Of a DNA stretch of 64,000 nt, positions 52,417 through 60,098 are shown piece by piece; positions within the stretch are counted from its first letter, which is position 1; each line of letters opens with the position of its first letter. Location: the NCBI RefSeq assembly GCF_016757965.1, contig NZ_JAEKIW010000004.1:1-64000 (forward strand). Reading direction: 5' to 3'. A model generated the notes under the pieces. The model had not been told where the DNA came from, made no database searches, and saw only the letters and a list, made by a program, of their open reading frames with translations. Both the position numbers and the translations under genes were made by a program. Source of the stretch: Archaeoglobus neptunius. Lineage in GTDB: Archaea > Halobacteriota > Archaeoglobi > Archaeoglobales > Archaeoglobaceae.

Positions 52417-52533
52417 ACTTAAGTAAGTTTCTCCAAAGCAATTTAAGAATTTTGCTCATGGTTGTGAACTGGTAGTTCATTAGTGGGAAACAGTTAAATT
52501 AAATGTTGGGGGATAATTAAATGAGGTGATAAT

Positions 52534-52788
52534 GTGGGAGAAAAGGTGAGGGATAGAGAACATCATGAAAGACTCTTCAAAGCATCAATGAGTCCGGTGA
52601 GACGAAAAATTGTTGCGGCAATTGGAGTTCAGGGCAAAACCAGGGAGGAACTTAAAAAGGAGCTTGATCTCTCCGACTTTCAGCTTAAGTTTAACCTCGA
52701 CTGGTTGCTGAGGGAGGGATTTTTAAAAGAGGAAGATGGAAAGCTAAAGCTCACTGATGATGGGATCGAACTCCTTGAAGCTGGTTAA
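52534..52788 (+). CDS. Winged-helix DNA-binding protein (84 aa)
   Basis: A single wHTH domain: SPVRRKIVAAIGVQGKTREELKKELDLSDFQLKFNLDWLLREGFL and a beta wing KEEDGKLKLTDDG. GTG start at 52534 with GAGGTGAT upstream (the nearby ATG is out of frame). Probable transcription regulator of ArsR-like size without a sensor domain. Convergent with purP (4-bp overlap). Confidence 0.8.
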   Translation: MGEKVRDREHHERLFKASMSPVRRKIVAAIGVQGKTREELKKELDLSDFQLKFNLDWLLREGFLKEEDGKLKLTDDGIELLEAG

Positions 52789-53906
52789 GTTACGATATCA
52801 CCAACTTTCTCGAGTTCCATAGCCTTTTTTATTTCCATCATAGTGAGATCGAGAGGATCATCGATCTTTACTCCGTGTTTCAGGCTGAGATTCCTCATTT
52901 CAGGTGATGTGGGTCCAATCGCCGGATCTCCGGGAACTCTGAAAGATACATCGAAGATAACAAACTCCAACTTTGTCTCGTCTTCGGGAGAGTAGGCCAT
53001 AGCACCCTGGAGACCAAACATTCCTATTATGCCTGGCGGAATCTCTCTCTCACACGTTTCGATAAACCTTTCCGCTGCCTCATATACTTCTTGCTGTTTA
53101 CTTTCCCGCATTGTGACTCCAAAGTGTCCGATTTCTTCATTCTTTACAGGAACATTGATTTTTAGCTGATCTTTTGCCGGAAGATTGAGAAATCCCTGTA
53201 GATTAACCTGTCTCCTGTCGCTGAATCCCACGAAGTCAAAATTGCCAAAAACGTCTTTAAGAGCGTAGCTGTGGAAGTTTGCGTTGAATCTTGCTCCAAG
53301 CACATATTCCTCTATTCTGGCTTTTTTCAGACCTTCTTCGTCAATTACACCAGCTTTCAGGAGTTCTTCGGCCTGTCGGTAGTAATCCTCGGGTGAAGAT
53401 GCGTAGAAAAACGCCCTTTCAAGCGGATTTTTTGCCTGCTGAACCTTCACAACAACAAGTCTGTCTATGTCTTCCGGGGATTTGAACTCCTTTGGAAATC
53501 TCAGACCTGCCTTCTCCAGCAGATAATACTGTCCCTTTTCGTAATCTCTTTCTTCAGCCCTCAGCATGAATCTGTTTCCGTATATTGGGACCCTGAATTC
53601 TCTCTCAATTCCATCATAGCCAACGTAGACAGCAAAGCTTCTGTTTGGAATGAAGATGGTGTTCATTTCCACAAGCTTTTCCTGAACATCCTCCTCAAGA
53701 AGATCTCTGAACCTTTCGAGCATTATCACCTCATCGTAAAGGTGTCTGTTGTATCTGGTGTAGAGCCTGTCCCTCCCCTTTTGAACAACGACAACTGTTC
53801 TGAAGCCCCAGGCTTTTGCAGCCATTCCAACTTCTTTTGCAGAATGAGAGCCAAAAATGCCGATGGTGACGTCGTCGTAGCTTTCAGCAATTTTTTTGAC
53901 GTTCAT
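52785..53906 (-). CDS. purP: Formate-dependent AICAR ligase
   Basis: 373 aa ATP-grasp enzyme, N-terminus TIGIFGSHSAKEVGMAAKAWGFRT, central NRSFAVYVGY and IYGNRFMLRAEERDYEKGQYYLLE, and late GMFGLQGAMAY and VFDVSFRVPGDPAIGPTSPEM. PurP converts AICAR, formate and ATP to FAICAR, replacing bacterial PurH/AICAR transformylase. Stand-alone gene with its own promoter region next to tRNA-Ala. Confidence 0.94.
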   Translation of the reverse strand: MNVKKIAESYDDVTIGIFGSHSAKEVGMAAKAWGFRTVVVVQKGRDRLYTRYNRHLYDEVIMLERFRDLLEEDVQEKLVEMNTIFIPNRSFAVYVGYDGIEREFRVPIYGNRFMLRAEERDYEKGQYYLLEKAGLRFPKEFKSPEDIDRLVVVKVQQAKNPLERAFFYASSPEDYYRQAEELLKAGVIDEEGLKKARIEEYVLGARFNANFHSYALKDVFGNFDFVGFSDRRQVNLQGFLNLPAKDQLKINVPVKNEEIGHFGVTMRESKQQEVYEAAERFIETCEREIPPGIIGMFGLQGAMAYSPEDETKLEFVIFDVSFRVPGDPAIGPTSPEMRNLSLKHGVKIDDPLDLTMMEIKKAMELEKVGDIVT

Positions 53907-53969
53907 GTAGTAGGTTTTACCCCACTTTTAAAATTTGTTTTCCCATAACCCGGTCATCTCTACAGTAAA

Positions 53970-53977
53970 CTTTAAAT
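53970..53977 (+). promoter_or_regulatory. TATA box of tRNA-Ala
   Basis: CTTTAAAT lies ~28 bp before the tRNA 5' end at 54001, normal archaeal spacing. Confidence 0.45.
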
Positions 53978-54000
53978 CCCTCTTTGTTTAATACGATTCA

Positions 54001-54072
54001 GGGCTCGTAGCTCAGCGGGAGAGCGCCGCCTTCGCGAGGCGGAGGCCGCGGGTTCAAATCCCGCCGAGTCCA
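54001..54072 (+). tRNA. tRNA-Ala (CGC)
   Basis: Acceptor GGGCTCG/CGAGTCC (with the G3-type wobble region), discriminator A, anticodon stem CCGCC/GGCGG around TTCGCGA (anticodon CGC), T-arm GCGGG-TTCAAAT-CCCGC. Reads GCG codons. No intron and no CCA. Confidence 0.94.
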
Positions 54073-54073
54073 C

Positions 54074-55144
54074 TTAATCCTTTCGTATCATCTTCAGAAA
54101 TCGCAAAGGATATCTCAGAGGGAACAGTTTGGATCCCAGATACTTTCCGTTTACACCATCAATCAGTTTCATGAATTTTACAAAGCGGTCAAAGCTACTT
54201 CTTCTCAACAGTGAGGCCTCCATATTTCTGGCCAGAAACTTGTTATTCCTGAGAAGTTTCGATGGATAAGTCTCACAGCGTGAATCGGTCAAACTGTATG
54301 AGAGCAATTTTGCTGAAAGAATTGCGCCGCTCATTCCCTCGCCCGTAAACGGATCAACAAGACCCGCAGCATCTCCAATGCGAATAATCGTGGTATCATC
54401 TGTATGCTCGACAACCTTCTTTTCCTTTTTGAAGTACAGGCATGCTGCGTAACTGTAGTCAAGAAGTCCCGCTCCGGTTTTCTCATCATGAAAAATTTTC
54501 AGCTTTTCATGGATATTGTCAATGTAACTTTTCAAATTCTTCATTTTTACCTTCTCTCCTCCACATCCGATGTTGGCCCTGTTTTTACCGAGAGGAAATA
54601 TCCAGTAAAGAGTACCCGGCTCCTCTGCACTCATCTCGCAGATGTTCGTTTTCTGAATTGCCGAGAAATCTCCACATACTATTTTGTAAATCCCCACGCC
54701 GCAGTATTCATTTTTCATTGATCCTCTTGCGTCTATCACAATGTCGTAATCGGAAAGATCGTGTGGATCCCTTTTCTCGCCAAAATGGATTTCAACACCC
54801 ATTGATGATATCCTGTCAATTAGGCTTTTCTGCCATGCAATCCTGTCGATCATCCAGCAAAACTCTTCCGAGTAGTGAATGGTGGATGTCACCGTTTCAT
54901 CGCCGATGTTGAATTTCCACACTATGTTCGTCAGCCTGTTTTTTACGAAAGGTTTTACCATATGGCCAACCAGCTTGAAAGAATTGCGCTGGTTAATCAG
55001 GGCCTCCGCACAGTCAATTCTGTACTTGTCAATGCTCATTTTTTCAAAAACATCTATCTCTGCGTCGGCGATCTTCTTCTTTATCCAGAAAGCGGCTAAA
55101 AGTCCGGCCAGACCTCCACCCACGATTCCTGTTTTGAGTTTCAT
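54074..55144 (-). CDS. Geranylgeranyl-reductase-family FAD-dependent oxidoreductase
   Basis: 356 aa from ATG 55144 (MKLKTGIVGGGLAG). FAD-binding GIVGGGLAGLLAAFWI (~5-20), YDIVIDARGS (~150), and IRIGDAAGLVDPFTGEGMSGAI (~265-286). Members reduce isoprenoid chains of archaeal lipids or act as related flavin monooxygenase-fold enzymes. The frame upstream of 55144 is basic and unlikely to be coding. A reductase role for ether lipids is probable but not proven. Confidence 0.8.
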   Translation of the reverse strand: MKLKTGIVGGGLAGLLAAFWIKKKIADAEIDVFEKMSIDKYRIDCAEALINQRNSFKLVGHMVKPFVKNRLTNIVWKFNIGDETVTSTIHYSEEFCWMIDRIAWQKSLIDRISSMGVEIHFGEKRDPHDLSDYDIVIDARGSMKNEYCGVGIYKIVCGDFSAIQKTNICEMSAEEPGTLYWIFPLGKNRANIGCGGEKVKMKNLKSYIDNIHEKLKIFHDEKTGAGLLDYSYAACLYFKKEKKVVEHTDDTTIIRIGDAAGLVDPFTGEGMSGAILSAKLLSYSLTDSRCETYPSKLLRNNKFLARNMEASLLRRSSFDRFVKFMKLIDGVNGKYLGSKLFPLRYPLRFLKMIRKD

Positions 55145-55245
55145 TTTTCTCAATTCAACAATCTGCACATATATAATTTTTCGTATTTTATTTACTGCCA
55201 AATTCAAGCGGAAAAAATAAAAATAACCGCAAATGAGTAGATGTG

Positions 55246-56745
55246 ATGAAAGGAGCGGTTGGCAAAATTTACGGTGAGGCCTCATCATTTGAATTCAACT
55301 TTGTGGTATTCAACCAAAAGCAGGTTAAAAGAGGGGATTATGTTAAGGTGTGGAACGATGTTGATGGCTGGGTTGTGGCCTATGTTGAGGATATCGTTGC
55401 CAGATCAAATGTCAGGAACAGGGAAATAAAGGAAATTGTAAATGGTTCGAACGAGGTTTTTATCGCCAAGGCCGTAGTTTTAGGCAAAAGGGAAGACGGC
55501 AGACTTAGAGTTCCACGAAGCCCTTTTGTTCCAGGCGAAAGCGTGTTTCTTGCAGAAGAGAAACTAATTGCTGAAGTACTCGGCCTGAGTAATGAGGGGG
55601 TGTACATAGGTCTTCTGGGAGATACTGGAGTAAAGGTTAAGCTCAACCCCAACAGTCTCGTTCAGAAGCATGTTTGCATTCTTGCAAAAACTGGGAGTGG
55701 TAAGAGCTACACGGCCGGAGTTATTATAGAAGAGTTGCTTGATCATAACGTTCCTCTACTGATCGTAGATCCGCATGGCGAATATCGCTCAATGAAGTAT
55801 CCTAACGAGCAAATTAGCGGTGAGTTCGGGATAAAACCGAAAGCTTATGCTGATAAAATCAGAATTATCGTCCCACCGATTTCACCCTTTACAGACAGAG
55901 CTGATGGCGTTCTCGTTCTCGATGGGGTAAATCTGTCTGCCGAGGAGCTGATCGAACTTACTGGTTTGAAGAACCCAACTGCTCAGGCGCTGCTCTATCA
56001 GGCTCTCAAAGAGCTTAAGGGTGATGACTACACCATAGCGGACATAATTGAAGAGGTGGAAAAGATCAGACATAACGGCAAGTGGACTTTGCTGGGGGCG
56101 CTGACAAAGGTCGAGGAATCAGGACTTTTTGGAGATAGGCCGACGGACTTAAGCAAGCTGCTTCAGAGAGGTAAGGCAACGATACTTGACCTCAGGGGTG
56201 TGGAGCCCTCGTTTCAGGATCTGATAGTTTCAAGAATCTGCACAAAGCTGTTTGAACTCAGGAAACTCGGTAAGGTGGAGCCGGGAATGATCGTCATTGA
56301 GGAGGCGCACAACTTCATCCCCGAAAGGGGTTTCGATAGGGCTGTCTCCACAGGGATTTTGAGGACGATTGCGAGTGAGGGGAGAAAGTTCGGTCTGGGG
56401 TTGATGGTCATAAGCCAGAGGCCAGCGAGGGTTGACAAAAACGTGATCAGCCAGTGCAACACCCAGATCATACTGAGAGTTACGAATCCGAACGATATCA
56501 ACGCAATAAAGAACGGAGTTGAGGGGATTACTGCCGAGATGGTTGAGGAAATCAAGAGATTACCGCCAGGAAACGCCATGATAGTAAGTCCAGAGCTTGA
56601 GAGACCCGTCATCGTAAGGGTCAGGTGCAGGAAAAGCATGCATGGTGAGGCAGTAAATGTTACAGAGTCAAAAAGAGAGGTCAAAAAGAAGAAACGGGAA
56701 AAGAAGCAGGAGAAAAAAGGATTCCTCAGGAGACTTTTTGGCTAA
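55246..56745 (+). CDS. herA: HerA-like DNA translocase/helicase
   Basis: 499 aa. N-terminal HAS-barrel (~1-130), FtsK/HerA RecA-like ATPase with Walker A ILAKTGSGKSYTAG (~145), LLIVDPHGEY (Walker B region, ~172), VIEEAHNFIP (~355) and the sensor/Arg-finger region VISQRPARVDKNVISQCN. Works with NurA and Mre11-Rad50 in end resection; nurA, mre11 and rad50 are not in the window. The tail is very basic (KKKKREKKQEKKGF). Confidence 0.93.
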   Translation: MKGAVGKIYGEASSFEFNFVVFNQKQVKRGDYVKVWNDVDGWVVAYVEDIVARSNVRNREIKEIVNGSNEVFIAKAVVLGKREDGRLRVPRSPFVPGESVFLAEEKLIAEVLGLSNEGVYIGLLGDTGVKVKLNPNSLVQKHVCILAKTGSGKSYTAGVIIEELLDHNVPLLIVDPHGEYRSMKYPNEQISGEFGIKPKAYADKIRIIVPPISPFTDRADGVLVLDGVNLSAEELIELTGLKNPTAQALLYQALKELKGDDYTIADIIEEVEKIRHNGKWTLLGALTKVEESGLFGDRPTDLSKLLQRGKATILDLRGVEPSFQDLIVSRICTKLFELRKLGKVEPGMIVIEEAHNFIPERGFDRAVSTGILRTIASEGRKFGLGLMVISQRPARVDKNVISQCNTQIILRVTNPNDINAIKNGVEGITAEMVEEIKRLPPGNAMIVSPELERPVIVRVRCRKSMHGEAVNVTESKREVKKKKREKKQEKKGFLRRLFG

Positions 56746-57656
56746 AAATCTGATATCTGGAGGCAGTAATTCCCAGACCTGACGAAAAAACCATTCAGAT
56801 TTACGCCTTTTCTTATTATCTGCCTCTTTTTGAATTTCGGGCGTGCTCCATAAAGGTAATCTGCTACTGTAATACCGTATGCCCTTTCAAAGGCCGCAAC
56901 CGGTGTCGTGAGTCTGGCGTTTATCTCTATAATGTAGGGCATGTCGGAATAAACGACATCCACACCAACGTATCCGTTAAGACCTCTGATGCACTCAACA
57001 GCCTTCAGAGCCTCGTTTATAACCTCTTTTCTGGTTTTATCATCCAATCTTGCTGGAACCACAGAACCTATGTACTTAAAGCCATCAAGAATCTGCTCAT
57101 TCACGCTTGCAGCCCTGATATCCTCACCGGCGATCACACTGACGCTTAGATTTTTACCTTCAATGTACTCCTGGGCTATATATCCCTGCGGAACAGCTTC
57201 GCTGAACCGTATACCTTCACCAGCGCATGAAGTTCTTGGTTTAATCACGAATGTCCCATCAAGTGGCCTTTTGGAGGTTTTGGGCAGGTTGACCTTCATT
57301 TTAAGTTTTTTGTATAGCACCCATTTGTCCGAGGTAATTGATATGGCCTTGCTTGATGATCCAAGGTTTTCCGCATATCGTTCACCAATTTTCGTCAGCT
57401 CAAGCAACAGCCCCTCGTCCTCAGGAGCCACGATTAGAAAGGCATCGCTTTTTTCAAGATACCCTTCAAGGTTTTTCAGAGACCCCTCGGGAAGGCCAAA
57501 CTGACTGGTATAGGGCCTCCTGACGAAGCTGTTTATTTCATAAAATTTTCCGAATCCATTAAGAGCCGCTTTGAACATTGCAAGACCTTCAACGGCGATA
57601 CTGTCGTCTATTTCTTCTCCACATGTTGCAAACTCAAATAGAAATAGCTTCTTCAT
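56742..57656 (-). CDS. ATP-grasp ligase, MfnD-like (tyramine-glutamate ligase)
   Basis: 304 aa. Begins KKLFLFEFATCGEE, a characteristic MfnD/ATP-grasp start; TFVIKPRTSCAGEGI (~135) binds ATP, AQEYIEGKNLSVSVIAG (~165) and YIIEINARLTTPVAAFERAYG (~245) bind metal and substrate. MfnD adds glutamate to tyramine in methanofuran synthesis, fitting an Archaeoglobales host. Overlaps the NYN gene by 4 bp, a pairing without an obvious functional reason. Confidence 0.75.
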   Translation of the reverse strand: MKKLFLFEFATCGEEIDDSIAVEGLAMFKAALNGFGKFYEINSFVRRPYTSQFGLPEGSLKNLEGYLEKSDAFLIVAPEDEGLLLELTKIGERYAENLGSSSKAISITSDKWVLYKKLKMKVNLPKTSKRPLDGTFVIKPRTSCAGEGIRFSEAVPQGYIAQEYIEGKNLSVSVIAGEDIRAASVNEQILDGFKYIGSVVPARLDDKTRKEVINEALKAVECIRGLNGYVGVDVVYSDMPYIIEINARLTTPVAAFERAYGITVADYLYGARPKFKKRQIIRKGVNLNGFFVRSGNYCLQISDF

Positions 57657-58177
57657 ACCTCTATAATTTCCTCGGCCTCATCTTGCGATTTGTTGTCCTC
57701 GCCTTCCTCATTAAGGACAATGGCAATGTCGGCCGAATTTTTGAGAGCCGTTGAGAATCCGGGTTCGGCACCGATAATTATAGTTTCCTTACCCATCTCC
57801 ATCGCCTTCATAAGGACAGCTTTGAAATCAGCATCCCTGGTAACGATGGCAATTGCATCTATCGAGTCGTTGTAGATCAGTTCCATGGCCTCCACTGCCA
57901 GTCTCACATCAACGTCACCGGACGTCACTATCGGTTCAAATCCCTGATTTTCTATCGCCTCGACCAGTTTTTCAGTTGCATACTGGTTCACGAACACCTT
58001 TGCGATTTTTATGTCGCCGTATTCCGTTAGTATTTCCCTGATTTCCTTTAGGTTTATATTGAACTCCTTTCTCAGCATGTTAGGACCGTCCACGAGCACC
58101 CCTACCTTTTTTCGTTGCGACAATCTTCTTTTAGAAAGGTACTCCTTAATTCTCTGGATACGGGATATTGTTGGCAT
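57653..58177 (-). CDS. NYN-domain RNase-like protein (TIGR00288 type)
   Basis: 174 aa from ATG 58177 (MPTISRIQRIKEYLSKRR). PIN-like NYN fold: VGVLVDGPNML with the first Asp (~27), VDVRLAVEAME (~90), AIVTRDADFKAVL (~108) with the acidic site, and TIIIGAEPGFSTALKNSAD. Probable RNA nuclease of unknown target. The frame runs to 58231, but a CTTTTTAAAC TATA element at about 58205 fits a leaderless start at 58177. Confidence 0.85.
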   Translation of the reverse strand: MPTISRIQRIKEYLSKRRLSQRKKVGVLVDGPNMLRKEFNINLKEIREILTEYGDIKIAKVFVNQYATEKLVEAIENQGFEPIVTSGDVDVRLAVEAMELIYNDSIDAIAIVTRDADFKAVLMKAMEMGKETIIIGAEPGFSTALKNSADIAIVLNEEGEDNKSQDEAEEIIEV

Positions 58178-58307
58178 GCTCTTTTTACTTTCCAAACCAA
58201 AGTTTAAAAAGCTTTTGTCAATGTAAGGCATAAAACTAGTGCATTTGCAAATCTCAACTTCTGCATAACCAAAATTTTGATAAATCCTGAATGTGAGATG
58301 AATATGA

Positions 58308-58380
58308 AGCCCCGTGGGGTAGCGGTCAATCCTGCCGGACTCTGGATCCGGCGACGCCGGTTCGAATCCGGCCGGGGCTA
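58308..58380 (+). tRNA. tRNA-Gln (CTG)
   Basis: Acceptor AGCCCCG/CGGGGCT, discriminator A, anticodon stem CCGGA/TCCGG around CTCTGGA (anticodon CTG), T-arm GCCGG-TTCGAAT-CCGGC. Convergent with the pilin-like operon whose last gene ends 5 bp away. Confidence 0.94.
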
Positions 58381-58384
58381 CTTA

Positions 58385-59299
58385 TTACTGCGTGAATATC
58401 GCTTCTCTAAACATGGCAATGAGTTCAGATACTCTGGATCGTTCGATCCTTACCTCAGGGCTTGTTGCAGAATTGCAGTTGCCATATCCCGTTTTCAGAG
58501 GATCGAGAGTCAGGTTGAAGTAGTCGGGGAACTTCTCAAAAAACCTGCACCAGGCATCACCGTGATCGGTCCCTCTTATTATTATGTAGATATCGTCGAA
58601 TTTATTTCCCGTGTCGGCCAGTTTTATGTACGAAAACCTGTAGTTACCCTCATTCACAACGAACCTGTATCTGCCAGTTCCAGAAACGGACAGGTTGCCC
58701 TCCAAATCCGGGATTGTTATCACGAGATAAGACAGACTTCCGGCTGTGGTATTCAGGAGTATTCTTGGCTCGTAGAGTATTTTCGAATAACTCTGTTCAG
58801 TGTATTTGGAAAAAACACTTCCGGCTTCCAGAGAAAGCTGCCAGTCTTTGTATTTGTAAATCAGTTCTCCGACAGTCTGGTTGAATGTGCAGGATGTATA
58901 GTTGTACGACCCCAGACATCCGGCACTCGAGTTGAAAATCTGCCCGGTGGAGAGATTCACGCAGAAGAGTCTGAAATTATCCAATCCGCCACAGTCTGAA
59001 AGTGTATTGGTGTAATTAACAAAGGCAATGATAAATTCAGGATGGTCTTTTTCGAGAATTAAACTTCCTCCCTGCAGTTCAATCTCCACAGCTTGAGAGG
59101 GAACATCACCAAAGGCAACAGAATGGATAATGTACTGTATTTTCTTGAAACTCTGTTCAAGACTTTGGGACATCACACTTCTCTTCATATCTTCCACCAT
59201 TGTGTTGACCTGGACGAAAACGATGGCCAGCACAGTCATTACTATCCCAAAAATGTATATGTATCCCAGGATTTCTGAAACTGCTCTCTCTCCGTTCAT
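58385..59299 (-). CDS. Type-IV-pilin-like secreted protein (DUF7289-like)
   Basis: 304 aa. N-terminal class-III-type signal ERAVSEILGYIYIFGIVMTVLAIVF: charged residues, a processing region and one hydrophobic helix, as in archaeal pilins. The remaining ~260 residues are extracellular, with several N-x-S/T sequons and Cys pairs (DCGGL, FCVN, GCLG, SCTF). Last gene of a six-gene minus-strand operon. Similar to haloarchaeal DUF7289 proteins; role probably cell-surface pilus or adhesion. Confidence 0.75.
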   Translation of the reverse strand: MNGERAVSEILGYIYIFGIVMTVLAIVFVQVNTMVEDMKRSVMSQSLEQSFKKIQYIIHSVAFGDVPSQAVEIELQGGSLILEKDHPEFIIAFVNYTNTLSDCGGLDNFRLFCVNLSTGQIFNSSAGCLGSYNYTSCTFNQTVGELIYKYKDWQLSLEAGSVFSKYTEQSYSKILYEPRILLNTTAGSLSYLVITIPDLEGNLSVSGTGRYRFVVNEGNYRFSYIKLADTGNKFDDIYIIIRGTDHGDAWCRFFEKFPDYFNLTLDPLKTGYGNCNSATSPEVRIERSRVSELIAMFREAIFTQ

Positions 59300-59300
59300 G

Positions 59301-60098
59301 CTAGGTAACCTCTATGTCTGTTACAATTATGGTTATATTCCCCCCAGCTTTTGATATTTCCATATTATTGTCTGAACAGTCACTGTCCGTAAAAACTGCT
59401 GGTTTGTTCACGACATTGTTGAGTTCGGATTCTATTTTGTTTTTCCACAACTTACAAAACTCGGAATCAATTTTAAAGCTGTTCACGTCATCAAAAATTA
59501 CCGTATTGATATATTTCAAGTTTATTGTTGCTCTATTACCCCCCGCAGAGTAGTTTCCGAAAAAACTGTAAAGTGAGATGTAAATTGTGTCATTGGTAGC
59601 CGTCACATCTGGATCGGAAATGGGGATGGGTATTACCTTTCCTCCCACCTTGGCGAATATTCCCGACTCGAAGACGATATTTCTTGATGGCAGATCGATG
59701 CTTAGGTCAGACATCCTCCACTGTACCTCTATGTCATGGGCTGCATGGATTATTGCATTGATATTTGGAGGGGCGTGAGCAATTGCTACAGATAGTCCTG
59801 GTGGCAACTCTGAAACCCTGAATGTAGCATTGAAACTCTTTAAATTGGATATACTCCCACCATTGAGCTGTACAGATTTTGTAGTGGCGATCTCTCCTTC
59901 ATACTTCATTCTTTGTACGATCTCTTTGATCTCGGCCATTGTTTTAACGGCATTTCTATAGTCCAGATTGTCAATACTGTTCGATATCACCGGGTGAGAT
60001 ATAACATAGATAAGCCCTGAGGCTGACAGAATAACTACAACAGTTAGCAGCGCTCCAACGACTTCTGATGCAGCTTTTTTACCCATTATGTCAGTCAA
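59301..60098 (-). CDS. Type-IV-pilin-like protein
   Basis: 265 aa with signal GKKAASEVVGALLTVVVILSASGLIYVI near the start, then a heptad-containing helix (NAVKTMAEIKEIVQRMKYE) typical of a pilin stalk, and a beta-rich globular part with two Cys near the C-terminus. Overlaps the vWA gene by 8 bp and lies 1 bp from the next gene, so translation is coupled. Confidence 0.75.
   Translation of the reverse strand: MTDIMGKKAASEVVGALLTVVVILSASGLIYVISHPVISNSIDNLDYRNAVKTMAEIKEIVQRMKYEGEIATTKSVQLNGGSISNLKSFNATFRVSELPPGLSVAIAHAPPNINAIIHAAHDIEVQWRMSDLSIDLPSRNIVFESGIFAKVGGKVIPIPISDPDVTATNDTIYISLYSFFGNYSAGGNRATINLKYINTVIFDDVNSFKIDSEFCKLWKNKIESELNNVVNKPAVFTDSDCSDNNMEISKAGGNITIIVTDIEVT

Noticed and set aside
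57690-58999. Plus ORFs across tRNA-Gln and the pilin-like genes (e.g. 58277-58999)
   Set aside because: One contains the translated tRNA gene; all oppose well-supported minus-strand genes.
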